Below are positions 1-5,410 of a DNA stretch of 5,410 bases, one piece after another. The notes beneath the pieces are model-generated. The model worked only from the letters and a program-made list of their open reading frames with translations. It searched no databases and was not told where the DNA came from. The stretch spans positions 1 to 5,410 of the forward strand of contig CAOOJO010000219.1 of the NCBI GenBank assembly GCA_948496895.1, in the 5' to 3' direction. Source of the stretch: an uncultured Acetatifactor sp. Lineage in GTDB: Bacteria; Bacillota; Clostridia; Lachnospirales; Lachnospiraceae. The translations under genes were made by a program, and so were the position numbers. Position 1 is the first letter of the stretch. Each line of letters starts with the position of its first letter.

Positions 1-616
1 TATTGGCGCCGCAGCTGTTCAGGAAGTTCGCCACATCCACCACATGGGGTTCCTTGGCGCAGTTCTCAATGATGGTCATGCCCTCCGCCAGGGTGGCCGC
101 CATCATTACATTAATCGTAGCCCCCACGCTGACCTTGTCCATGTAGATATGGCTGCCCCGCAGCCGCGCGGCTTTTGCCTTGATCAGCCCATGCTCGATG
201 ATCACCTCCGCGCCCAGGGCACGGAATCCCTTGATGTGCTGATCCACCGCCCGGCTGCCGATATCGCAGCCTCCGGGCAGGACTACCTCCGCCTGTCTGT
301 ACTTTCCCAGGAATGCCCCCAGGAGGTAATAGGAGCCCCTGATTTTCTTGCATCCCTCATGCTCCACAGTGAGATTGTGGATATTCCCCGCATTGATCAG
401 AACCCTGTGCCGGTTGACGCGCTTCACCATCACCCCAGTGCTTGCCATCGCCTCCAGCATCACGTCCATGTCGCGCACATCCGGAATATTATCTATATAC
501 ACAGTCTCGTCCGTCATGGCGGCTGCCGCGAAGATAGGAAGCGCCGCGTTTTTCGCGCCCGCTATCTCCACATCGCCTACCAGCGGATTCCCGCCTTTTA
601 CCACATATTGTTCCAT
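1..616 (-). CDS. murA: UDP-N-acetylglucosamine 1-carboxyvinyltransferase (MurA), N-terminal part, cut by window edge
   Basis: MurA transfers the enolpyruvyl group of phosphoenolpyruvate to UDP-GlcNAc in the cytoplasm, the first committed step of peptidoglycan precursor synthesis. The frame starts at ATG 616-614 and runs open to base 1, giving 205 complete codons, roughly half of the family's usual 420 residues. Family landmarks are all present: K22-N23 in KNAALPI (same numbers as E. coli Lys22/Asn23), the IRGSYYLLGA segment with R93 (E. coli Arg91), and the flexible catalytic loop LPGGCDIGSR with C117 and R122 (E. coli Cys115 and Arg120). After these come VSVGATINVMMAATLAEG and the KEPHVVDVANFL stretch. 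The retained loop cysteine is the residue alkylated by fosfomycin, so the enzyme is of the sensitive type at that position. An AGAGG ribosome binding site lies 8 bases before the ATG. A separate vegetative promoter is proposed upstream. The truncation is caused by the window boundary, not by a mutation. Identification is very secure; whether this is the only MurA paralogue cannot be seen. Confidence 0.97.
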   Translation of the reverse strand, partial: MEQYVVKGGNPLVGDVEIAGAKNAALPIFAAAAMTDETVYIDNIPDVRDMDVMLEAMASTGVMVKRVNRHRVLINAGNIHNLTVEHEGCKKIRGSYYLLGAFLGKYRQAEVVLPGGCDIGSRAVDQHIKGFRALGAEVIIEHGLIKAKAARLRGSHIYMDKVSVGATINVMMAATLAEGMTIIENCAKEPHVVDVANFLNSCGAN

Positions 617-624
617 ATGATTTT

Positions 625-629
625 CCTCT
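625..629 (-). promoter_or_regulatory. Ribosome binding site of murA
   Basis: AGAGG on the minus strand, 8 bases before the ATG at 616-614. It fixes the murA start; the resulting N-terminus (MEQYVVKGG) puts the conserved lysine at residue 22, as expected for MurA. Confidence 0.75.
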
Positions 630-650
630 GCTCAGGGTCAAGTATTTATC

Positions 651-683
651 AGGCCGTCTGGCATACCTGACATGGCCTTTTTT
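651..683 (+). terminator. Intrinsic-terminator-like hairpin plus T-run, facing antisense to murA/M23
   Basis: Read on the plus strand, AGGCC (651-655) pairs with GGCCT (674-678), GTC (656-658) with GAC (669-671) and GG (660-661) with CC (666-667). There is a T-T mismatch (659/668), a two-base AT bulge (672-673) and a CATA loop. Six Ts (678-683) follow directly, which is the layout of a rho-independent terminator. No plus-strand gene ends here, so it would stop antisense RNA coming out of the murA region before it enters the M23 gene. On the minus strand the same stem is preceded by As and followed by GATAAATACT, so it is a poor terminator in the sense direction and would instead sit in the murA mRNA leader. 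Seen by eye; folding energy not computed. Confidence 0.45.
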
Positions 684-694
684 GCACAAAGCCT

Positions 695-723
695 ATCTTA
701 CCACATTTTCCCGCATTTGTAAA
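695..723 (-). promoter_or_regulatory. Candidate vegetative (sigma-A) promoter of murA
   Basis: On the minus strand TTTACA (723-718, five of six matches to TTGACA) is followed by exactly 17 bases and then TAAGAT (700-695, four of six matches to TATAAT). A TGG just before the -10 provides an extended -10 element. The predicted start is near base 688, giving a leader of about 70 bases that contains the 651-678 hairpin and the AGAGG site. The promoter lies wholly in the gap after the M23 stop codon, so murA could be expressed independently of the M23 gene. No start-site data are available. Confidence 0.55.
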
Positions 724-741
724 CCGAACATATATTCCGCG

Positions 742-2319
742 TCATCTGTTCAGATAATCCAGAGGATTCACCTGCGTGCCGTTTATCAATATCTCAAAAT
801 GCAGATGGGGGCCTGTGCTGATACCGGTGCTTCCGCTGAGGGCGATCCGGTCTCCCTGCTTTACGGTCTGTCCCGCGCTGACCAGAACCTTGCTCAGATG
901 GCCGTACCGGGTCTGCCTGCCGTCCTCATGGTTGATATAGACCACATATCCGTAGCCGCTTCCCCAGCCGGCCTTTGCCACCGTGCCGCCGCAGGAGGCA
1001 TAGACAGGCGTTCCGGTGGGCGTAGCCCAGTCGATTCCCTTGTGGTAGGAGCTTGCCCCTCTGGTAGGCGCGGACCTTCTGCCAAAGCCGGAGGTCTGGA
1101 CGCCACCGGAAATAGGCCTGATATAGGTAGGAGGTATCTTCGTCCCCCGTTCCACGATTTTGGGCACAGCCTCCATGACGATCTCTTCTTTCAGGATCTC
1201 CCTGCCCGTCTCCTTGTCATTCAGATACGATACGTCGGCTACTACCTTCCGAAATCCCGCGGATGGCTGCTGATGCACCACTGTCTCGTTGGTGTACCAG
1301 TTGTCGTTTTCTATATAGATGATGTCCGCGTCGTAGATTTCCTCATAGTATTCCTCCTCCACCCTGGCCACGGACAGCTCCGGCTCCGGCACCGTAATCA
1401 GCAGCTCATCGCCGATCTGCAGAATGGAATTCTCGTCCTCCAGCTGATCGTTCATCTCGATAATGGTATCCATGGGGATATTTACCTTAATGGCAATCTC
1501 CGAGAGCGTATCCCCGGCCGCTACCTCATATATGCTGGGCGTCTCCTGCTCCATGATGACCAGGCTGATGGCCTGCTCCAGCCCCGTCAGCTGGCTCTCC
1601 GGAAGATAGGTCTCCACGATCTCCACATCATTCGCAAAGTCCATGGTCTGGATGCCCAGCTCATAGTCCTCGAACCTCACCCTCTGGGCCGTCTCCTGCT
1701 CTCCCGTAATATCCGTGATGAGGCTCTGGACGCCGGCCTCCACATAAGAATGCCAGTCATCCTCCGCCTGATCCGCCGCTGCCACCACCTCCGCGGTCAG
1801 CATGCCGAACTGCCGGTTCTCGTCATTTCTCAGCGCTATCGCGAATTTACCGTCATTGCCGTATTTATCGATGGCCGCCTGAAGAACCGCCTGGACGTCC
1901 CCAATGCTGGAAAGGTTGATGGTATACTCGTCCACCTTCAGGGTGTAGGAACGGTGCAGCGTCTGCCGGATACTGGAGCGCAGCGCCTCCTCCATCCGAG
2001 CGGCCACTTCCTCTTCCTCATCCACTTCGCCCCAGAGCACCTGCTCTCCTACCACCACCATATCCGCATCCATGAACACAAGCTCATCGCTTCCTGAAAC
2101 CACGTTTTTCCGCGCCTGGAGCAGAAGCTCATCGATGCTGTCCTTGTCCCCCAGGGTACCCACATCCTGTCCGTTCACCTGGATATGGAAGAAATTCTCC
2201 CCTGTCTCCTCAAAGGGCGTGTAGCCCTTCAGGAAAAACAGACACAGGAACAGGGTTCCCACCGTAAACTTAATGTATGTAAATTTGTACTTTTTATGAC
2301 TGCTTTTCTTCTTTTCCAT
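742..2319 (-). CDS. Membrane-anchored LysM-G5-M23 peptidoglycan endopeptidase
   Basis: A 525-residue zinc metallopeptidase of family M23 (LytM type), expected to act outside the membrane on peptidoglycan peptide cross-links. A lysine-rich N-terminus precedes one hydrophobic segment (about residues 13-31) that is either an uncleaved anchor or a signal peptide. Residues 40-260 are an extracytoplasmic region with VNGQDVGTLGDKDS- and VDEYTINLSSIGDV-like stretches, as in clostridial wall peptidases. A LysM domain follows (about 263-310: YEVAAGDTLSEIA to ITVP), then a G5 domain (about 312-394, ending EAVPKIVERGTK), then M23 (about 405-523). The presumed zinc ligands are H426 and D430 (HKGID) and H507; H474 (YGH) and H505 (HLH) are the catalytic histidines. 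The active site is therefore complete, unlike degenerate LytM proteins. The start ATG (2319-2317) has a weak GGGAA site 6 bases upstream. It is preceded by a candidate forespore promoter and followed by murA. A single membrane segment plus LytM domain beside murA recalls SpoIIQ, but the size and the LysM/G5 domains differ, so no symbol is given. Confidence 0.93.
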   Translation of the reverse strand: MEKKKSSHKKYKFTYIKFTVGTLFLCLFFLKGYTPFEETGENFFHIQVNGQDVGTLGDKDSIDELLLQARKNVVSGSDELVFMDADMVVVGEQVLWGEVDEEEEVAARMEEALRSSIRQTLHRSYTLKVDEYTINLSSIGDVQAVLQAAIDKYGNDGKFAIALRNDENRQFGMLTAEVVAAADQAEDDWHSYVEAGVQSLITDITGEQETAQRVRFEDYELGIQTMDFANDVEIVETYLPESQLTGLEQAISLVIMEQETPSIYEVAAGDTLSEIAIKVNIPMDTIIEMNDQLEDENSILQIGDELLITVPEPELSVARVEEEYYEEIYDADIIYIENDNWYTNETVVHQQPSAGFRKVVADVSYLNDKETGREILKEEIVMEAVPKIVERGTKIPPTYIRPISGGVQTSGFGRRSAPTRGASSYHKGIDWATPTGTPVYASCGGTVAKAGWGSGYGYVVYINHEDGRQTRYGHLSKVLVSAGQTVKQGDRIALSGSTGISTGPHLHFEILINGTQVNPLDYLNR

Positions 2320-2358
2320 TGTTTTCCCAAATCTTTCACTTTTGATTGAAATCTTCTA

Positions 2359-2388
2359 TAGTATGTCCCGGCTTTTGAATCTTATGCA
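2359..2388 (-). promoter_or_regulatory. Candidate forespore (sigma-F/sigma-G type) promoter of the M23 gene
   Basis: On the minus strand TGCATA (2388-2383), 17 bases, then CATACTA (2365-2359). From memory of the Bacillus subtilis consensus, sigma-G promoters have GYATR at -35 and CATnnTA at -10 about 17-18 bases apart, so both elements and the spacing fit. The overlapping GGACATACT (2368-2360) also fits the sigma-F -10 pattern GGnnAnAnT. The alternative sigma-A -10 readings (TACTAT, TATAGA) have no recognisable -35 at 17 bases. The predicted start is near 2352, leaving a leader of about 33 bases before the ATG. The -35 abuts the stop codon of the preceding gene. Inference from motif match only. 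Confidence 0.5.
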
Positions 2389-3969
2389 TCACGCCTGCCG
2401 CTCCATTATCTGCGGATGCTGCGCGAAGAAGACAAGGAACATGATCAGCTGCCCCGGATTCCACACAATCTCCGTCAGGCCGAACATCATATACACGACA
2501 CAGACGAAAAATGGAAGGATGGCATAAGGGTTATCCTTTTGGCGCGCCATATTTCTCCCCTGGACATACAGCAGGGCCGCCGACAGGACTATGGACACAA
2601 TGCCGGCCGGTATCCCATAGGTATAGGCCATCTGCAGCCACAGGTTCTGGGCGTGTCTGGAGAAATAGTCCCCGTCTCCAATGATGTAATAGCCCTCTGA
2701 CAGGCCATGTCCGAACCAGTTCAGATCGTCCCAGTACGCTTTGTAGATGGTCAGGCGGGTCCGCAGCGCCTCGTCCTCCGTCCAGGAGGTCTCTATCAGT
2801 TCCACCCTCTCCATCCCCTCAGATTCCTCGGCGGCATAGGCCCGCAGCAGAAAGGGATCGTTTTGTTCCGCGATCTTCAGCGTGCGGAGGATTCTGCCCA
2901 GCAGCGCGTCCATAAAATCCTCCAGCGACACATACTTCTCCGAATCCGCCGGGTCAAAGGAATGCACCTTGTCCACCGAGTATTCCCCCTCATACCAGAC
3001 CGGATGGTGCAGAATGGCGGGCAGCCACCGTATGGTACCGTATACCGGCAGGAATGTCACTGTCACCGCCAAAAGCAGCGCCCCGCCTCTGCACGCGATC
3101 TGAATCCAGTTCATCCTCCAGATTCTCCGCATCACGAAAATGCCATAGATGCCTGTCAGCACAAAAGATACGATCCACGCCGTCCTGCACATCGTAAACA
3201 GCTGAAAAGAAAGCAGCCCGCCTGCCCCCAGCAGAAAGAAAAGCTTCCACCAGCGGCATGCCTTTCTCAGTTCCAGAATATGCAGCCTGCCCAGGCACAT
3301 CAGATAGACGATCAGATAATAGAGCGCCATGGTATTGGAGTTGCTGAACGCCCCTTTATATCGAAGCTCATCATAGGGCCTGAATCCGTAAGCGTAGATT
3401 TGTATGGCAAAAAAAGACAGAATCGTTCCGTCTATGAGCCCCTCCCATAGCAGCCCGCGGTCCTGTTCCGGGAAATCCGTGAGATAGAAGCAGCCGAACA
3501 TCAGCAGGAACCACAGGGGCCACCATCTCTCGCTGACGGACGCGATCATCAGCACGGAAAGCGCGATCCATGCCCATCCCGTCAGCCCCGGGCGGAAGGC
3601 CGTTTTTTTCTCCACAATCACTCTGCGGAAAAAATATCTCACGGCAATCCCGATCCAGCAGACATTCAGCACAGCCGTCTGCGCCTCTCCCCAGAGGAAT
3701 TCTCCCCTGTGGGACAGCCAGTAAAAATGGACGGCGATCATGGCCGCCCCACAGAGCAGCATGTAGGCGATGCTGACACGGTCTATCAGCTCCCTGAATG
3801 GCAGCGCGCTGAAGATCAGCACCATCATGACCAGCCCGGTACAGTTGGCCGCGGCCTTCCAGACATTTCCGACCTGGGTGGCGCGCAGGAACTCAATCAG
3901 GTTGATCGCCATAAAACACAACAGATACAATGTCCTTTTAGTAAACAATTTCTGTGCAAGCTTTCTCAT
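2389..3969 (-). CDS. O-antigen ligase/polymerase-like polytopic membrane protein
   Basis: A 526-residue integral membrane protein with about 13-14 hydrophobic segments (for example near residues 13-29, 65-84, 97-114, 129-165, 176-195, 212-228, 242-281, 291-311, 447-469, 481-517). The pattern matches the Wzy/WaaL superfamily, which joins lipid-linked glycans to each other or to an acceptor on the outer face of the membrane. Supporting motifs are RYKGAFSNSNTMALYY (203-218), like the family's G-F/N-N-N-A-Y stretch; CRTAW (261-265), like SR-xAW; and FGHGLSEGY (419-427) with RHAQNLWLQMAYTYG (438-452), like the late H-N-x-L-Q-x-x-x-x-x-G motif. Candidate functional residues are R262 and H439. A polar loop of about 135 residues (312-446), rich in Asp/Glu, separates the two halves and is probably extracellular. 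A GGGAG site sits 5 bases before the ATG. It begins 19 bases after the flavin reductase stop, so the two are probably co-transcribed. No glycosyltransferase is in view, and the substrate (teichoic acid, capsule or glycoprotein glycan) cannot be inferred. Confidence 0.8.
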   Translation of the reverse strand: MRKLAQKLFTKRTLYLLCFMAINLIEFLRATQVGNVWKAAANCTGLVMMVLIFSALPFRELIDRVSIAYMLLCGAAMIAVHFYWLSHRGEFLWGEAQTAVLNVCWIGIAVRYFFRRVIVEKKTAFRPGLTGWAWIALSVLMIASVSERWWPLWFLLMFGCFYLTDFPEQDRGLLWEGLIDGTILSFFAIQIYAYGFRPYDELRYKGAFSNSNTMALYYLIVYLMCLGRLHILELRKACRWWKLFFLLGAGGLLSFQLFTMCRTAWIVSFVLTGIYGIFVMRRIWRMNWIQIACRGGALLLAVTVTFLPVYGTIRWLPAILHHPVWYEGEYSVDKVHSFDPADSEKYVSLEDFMDALLGRILRTLKIAEQNDPFLLRAYAAEESEGMERVELIETSWTEDEALRTRLTIYKAYWDDLNWFGHGLSEGYYIIGDGDYFSRHAQNLWLQMAYTYGIPAGIVSIVLSAALLYVQGRNMARQKDNPYAILPFFVCVVYMMFGLTEIVWNPGQLIMFLVFFAQHPQIMERQA

Positions 3970-3988
3970 CGGCTCTCCCTGCTCTGTA

Positions 3989-4552
3989 TCAGTTCTTTTT
4001 CACACTGTATCCAAATGTCCCCACGGCTTCCCCGCACGTATAATAAACCCCATGCGAATAGACGATGGGGTCTGCCTCTTCCAGGTGGAATTTGTTTCTT
4101 TCGTCCATATATTTCCTGTCGGCATGGACTGCCGCCACATCGGCCAGGAACATATGGTGGGAGCCAAGCGGCGTAACCGTGCGCACCCGGCACTCAATGT
4201 TGACGGGGCTCTCTCCGATTAACGGTGCCCCCACCGTCCGCGCCGGCAGCGCCGTCAAGCCCAGTTCTTTAAATTTATCCACATCCCTGCCGCTCTTCAC
4301 GCCGCAGTAATCCGTGGCGAAAGCCAGCTCCCTCGTCGTCAGGTTGATGACGAACTCCCCGGTCTTACGCAGAATCTGAAAGGAATGCCGCTCCGGGCGG
4401 ACGGAAATGCTGACCATGGGCGGATTGGTACAGACCGTACCCGCCCAGCCAATCGTGATGATGTTATACCCTCCGTCCGAATCTGCCATGCTCACCATGA
4501 CCACCGGCAGGGGGTAGAGCATATTGCCTGGTTTCCATACTTCCTTTGCCAT
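3989..4552 (-). CDS. Flavin reductase family protein (FMN-binding split barrel)
   Basis: A 187-residue cytoplasmic protein of the Flavin_Reduct/flavoredoxin type, which binds FMN and passes electrons from NAD(P)H or another donor. Evidence, numbered from the chosen ATG: the N-terminal PLPVVMVSMADSDG strand (about 14-27), the FMN-binding core NIITIGWAGTVCTNPPMVSISV (30-51), the H-SFQILRKTGEFVIN stretch (56-70), and the C-terminal YYTCGEAVGTFGYSVKK signature (170-186). The length is normal for the family. A longer frame begins at GTG 4561, but ATG 4552-4550 is preferred because an AGGTGG site lies 5 bases before it and overlaps the two upstream GTGs, which have no site of their own. The gene lies 21 bases after the coiled-coil gene and 19 bases before the ligase-like gene, suggesting one operon. 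Cysteines at 41, 83, 121 and 173 are scattered, with no ferredoxin or rubredoxin cluster. The physiological electron partner is not apparent. Confidence 0.9.
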   Translation of the reverse strand: MAKEVWKPGNMLYPLPVVMVSMADSDGGYNIITIGWAGTVCTNPPMVSISVRPERHSFQILRKTGEFVINLTTRELAFATDYCGVKSGRDVDKFKELGLTALPARTVGAPLIGESPVNIECRVRTVTPLGSHHMFLADVAAVHADRKYMDERNKFHLEEADPIVYSHGVYYTCGEAVGTFGYSVKKN

Positions 4553-4557
4553 ATTCA

Positions 4558-4563
4558 CCACCT
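4558..4563 (-). promoter_or_regulatory. Ribosome binding site deciding the flavin reductase start
   Basis: AGGTGG on the minus strand, 5 bases upstream of ATG 4552-4550. It overlaps the two in-frame GTG codons (4561-4559 and 4558-4556), so those are unlikely to be initiators. This moves the start three codons in from the longest open frame. Confidence 0.7.
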
Positions 4564-4573
4564 GTCGGACAGC

Positions 4574-5305
4574 CTAAAAGGGCAATATGTGGAGTCCGCT
4601 GAGAACCTGGTAGAGCACGCCTGCCAGGGACAGTACCACAGCCGCCACGGAAACCCCCAGCACCGCGTTCAGCTTGCCCCTGACAGATGCCATATCCGCC
4701 TTCGTCTCAGACAGGGCCTCGCTCTGCCTGCCGCTCTCCTCCACCATCACGGCCTGTACATTGCGATATACCTTCACGCACTCCTTATGCACATTCTCTT
4801 CTACCAGATTCAGCCTCTCCGCCAATCCGCTGGATGCCTGCGCCTCCAGCTGTCCGCACAGCTGGTCTATCTTCTCCCCCACAGACGTAGAGAGCGTTTC
4901 CGTCCGGTCTGCCAGGGCTTCCATCCTTGCCGCCACGCCTTCGGTCAGCAGGCTGGTCTGGCCTGTCAGAGCCTCGGTCTGCTGTACCGCGGAGTTCTCT
5001 AACTTTTCCAGCCGCTCCTGCTGCTGTGCCATCAGCCTCTTAAGGCCCTCCACGCTCTCCTGCAGCGCCTTCGTCCTGCCCGTCCCCTCTTCCACGGCAC
5101 GGGCCGTCTCTCCCTCCCCCGCCTGAAAGCCGGACAGCTTCGTGAATCCGTCGTCTATCAGCTTCTGCAGCTTCGACAGACATTCGTTGTATTCGGCTAT
5201 CTGATTCTTCAATTTGTTCAGTTCTTCCACATCCGCGGCGGTATTCGCCTTGATGATCTCCTGCGCTGTCAGCTTCTGCGCCAGCTTGTCCATAAACATA
5301 TCCAT
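4574..5305 (-). CDS. Conserved-looking coiled-coil protein with C-terminal membrane anchor, function unknown
   Basis: A 243-residue protein I cannot assign to a named family. Residues 1-55 form a hydrophilic, probably helical head (MDKLAQKLTAQEIIKAN, then NKLKNQIAEYNECLSKLQKLIDDG). Residues 70-165 are rich in Glu, Gln, Ala and Leu with heptad-like spacing, suggesting a long coiled coil. A distinct block, VEENVHKECVKVYRNVQAVMVEE (168-190), looks more conserved than its surroundings. A single hydrophobic segment (about 215-236) ends a few residues before the C-terminus, giving a tail-anchored layout with the bulk probably in the cytoplasm. There is no signal peptide, HAMP domain or chemoreceptor hairpin signature. 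The start ATG 5305-5303 has a very strong AGGAGGA site 5 bases upstream; the later in-frame Mets (residues 3 and 5) lack one. The stop lies 21 bases before the flavin reductase ATG, so it probably leads or lies within that operon. A scaffold or division/segregation-related role is possible but is only a guess. Confidence 0.8.
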   Translation of the reverse strand: MDMFMDKLAQKLTAQEIIKANTAADVEELNKLKNQIAEYNECLSKLQKLIDDGFTKLSGFQAGEGETARAVEEGTGRTKALQESVEGLKRLMAQQQERLEKLENSAVQQTEALTGQTSLLTEGVAARMEALADRTETLSTSVGEKIDQLCGQLEAQASSGLAERLNLVEENVHKECVKVYRNVQAVMVEESGRQSEALSETKADMASVRGKLNAVLGVSVAAVVLSLAGVLYQVLSGLHILPF

Positions 5306-5310
5306 CTGTC

Positions 5311-5317
5311 TCCTCCT
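5311..5317 (-). promoter_or_regulatory. Strong ribosome binding site of the coiled-coil gene
   Basis: AGGAGGA on the minus strand, 5 bases before ATG 5305-5303. It is a full Shine-Dalgarno match and sets the start at the first of three closely spaced in-frame Met codons. Confidence 0.85.
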
Positions 5318-5362
5318 GACCTGCCCGCAGTCCCCGCGGACAGCTGTACCTTCCCGAAAATC

Positions 5363-5410
5363 CTATCTTCCGCGTTCTCTGGTAATGGCCAGTATCTCCT
5401 CGTTCAGTTT
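5363..5410 (-). CDS. C-terminal end of an unidentified upstream gene (15 codons plus stop)
   Basis: From the window edge the minus strand reads KLNEEILAITRERGR followed by TAG at 5365-5363. The hydrophilic, helical composition and codon choice look like a genuine protein tail. The stop falls 57 bases before the coiled-coil ATG, a distance compatible with an operon and with no T-run terminator in between. A third minus-strand frame also stays open across this stretch and into the next gene, so the reading frame is not proven. Too short for any functional statement. Confidence 0.45.
   Translation of the reverse strand, partial: KLNEEILAITRERGR

Noticed and set aside
636..641. TTGACC on the minus strand as a -35 element for murA
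   Set aside because: A -10 at 17 bases would fall on the murA start codon itself (ATATGG), leaving no leader or usable ribosome binding site.
44..670. Plus-strand open frame (208 codons) across the murA region
   Set aside because: It mirrors the MurA coding sequence, has no ribosome binding site or family resemblance, and ends inside the murA leader hairpin.
682..2097. Long plus-strand open frame (471 codons) antisense to the M23 gene
   Set aside because: The opposite strand encodes a complete LysM-G5-M23 protein with all catalytic residues. The antisense translation is rich in His, Arg, Leu and Gly with no recognisable domain, as expected for a shadow of a gene that avoids certain codons.
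2707..3450. Plus-strand open frame (247 codons) inside the ligase-like gene
   Set aside because: The composition is rich in Arg, Gln, Pro and His, typical of the reverse complement of a hydrophobic membrane protein gene; no domain is visible.
4553..4561. Upstream GTG starts for the flavin reductase
   Set aside because: The two GTG codons overlap the AGGTGG ribosome binding site of the ATG at 4552 and have no Shine-Dalgarno of their own at a proper distance.
4385..5002. Plus-strand open frame spanning the flavin reductase/coiled-coil junction
   Set aside because: It crosses two well-supported minus-strand genes and has no recognisable motif or start signal.
4574..5305. Coiled-coil protein as a methyl-accepting chemotaxis receptor
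   Set aside because: The long helical region is superficially similar, but there is no N-terminal sensor/TM pair, no HAMP domain and no conserved signalling hairpin; its only membrane segment is C-terminal.
5330..5341. Small GTCC-GGAC hairpin between the upstream gene tail and the coiled-coil gene
   Set aside because: Only four base pairs with a four-base loop and no T-run on either strand; insufficient for a terminator or a regulatory RNA.

Overview
The window looks like chromosomal DNA from a spore-forming, Gram-positive anaerobe of the Bacillota, most likely Lachnospiraceae-like. The reasons are the style of the MurA (a GSYYLLGA-type segment after the substrate-binding arginine), a LysM-G5-M23 peptidase directly upstream of murA, strong AGGAGG-type ribosome binding sites, and a candidate forespore-type promoter. 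This placement is from memory of these families, not from a search.

All supported genes lie on the minus strand, so they read from high to low coordinates. In transcription order they are: the last 15 codons of an unidentified gene (5410-5363); a 243-residue coiled-coil protein with one C-terminal membrane segment (5305-4574); a 187-residue flavin reductase-like protein (4552-3989, start revised to an internal ATG); a 526-residue multi-pass O-antigen ligase/polymerase-like protein (3969-2389); a membrane-anchored LysM/G5/M23 endopeptidase (2319-742); and the N-terminal 205 residues of MurA (616 to the window edge). Long open frames on the plus strand are antisense shadows. No RNA gene, CRISPR array or mobile element was seen, and no gene-free stretch exceeds about 125 bases.

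The first three complete genes are separated by only 19-21 bases and are probably one transcription unit. The M23 gene has a separate candidate promoter in the 69-base gap before it. That promoter matches the sigma-F/sigma-G (forespore) pattern TGCATA-17 bp-CATACTA. murA has its own candidate vegetative promoter (TTTACA-17 bp-TAAGAT with an extended -10). The 5' leader that follows contains an imperfect hairpin which, read on the plus strand, is an intrinsic terminator.

Taken together, the right half of the window is an envelope-glycan or redox operon of uncertain purpose. The left half pairs a cell-wall hydrolase, possibly made in the forespore and SpoIIQ-like in architecture, with the first committed enzyme of peptidoglycan precursor synthesis. 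The observations most worth testing are the forespore promoter, the antisense-facing terminator in the murA leader, and the unrecognised tail-anchored coiled-coil protein.
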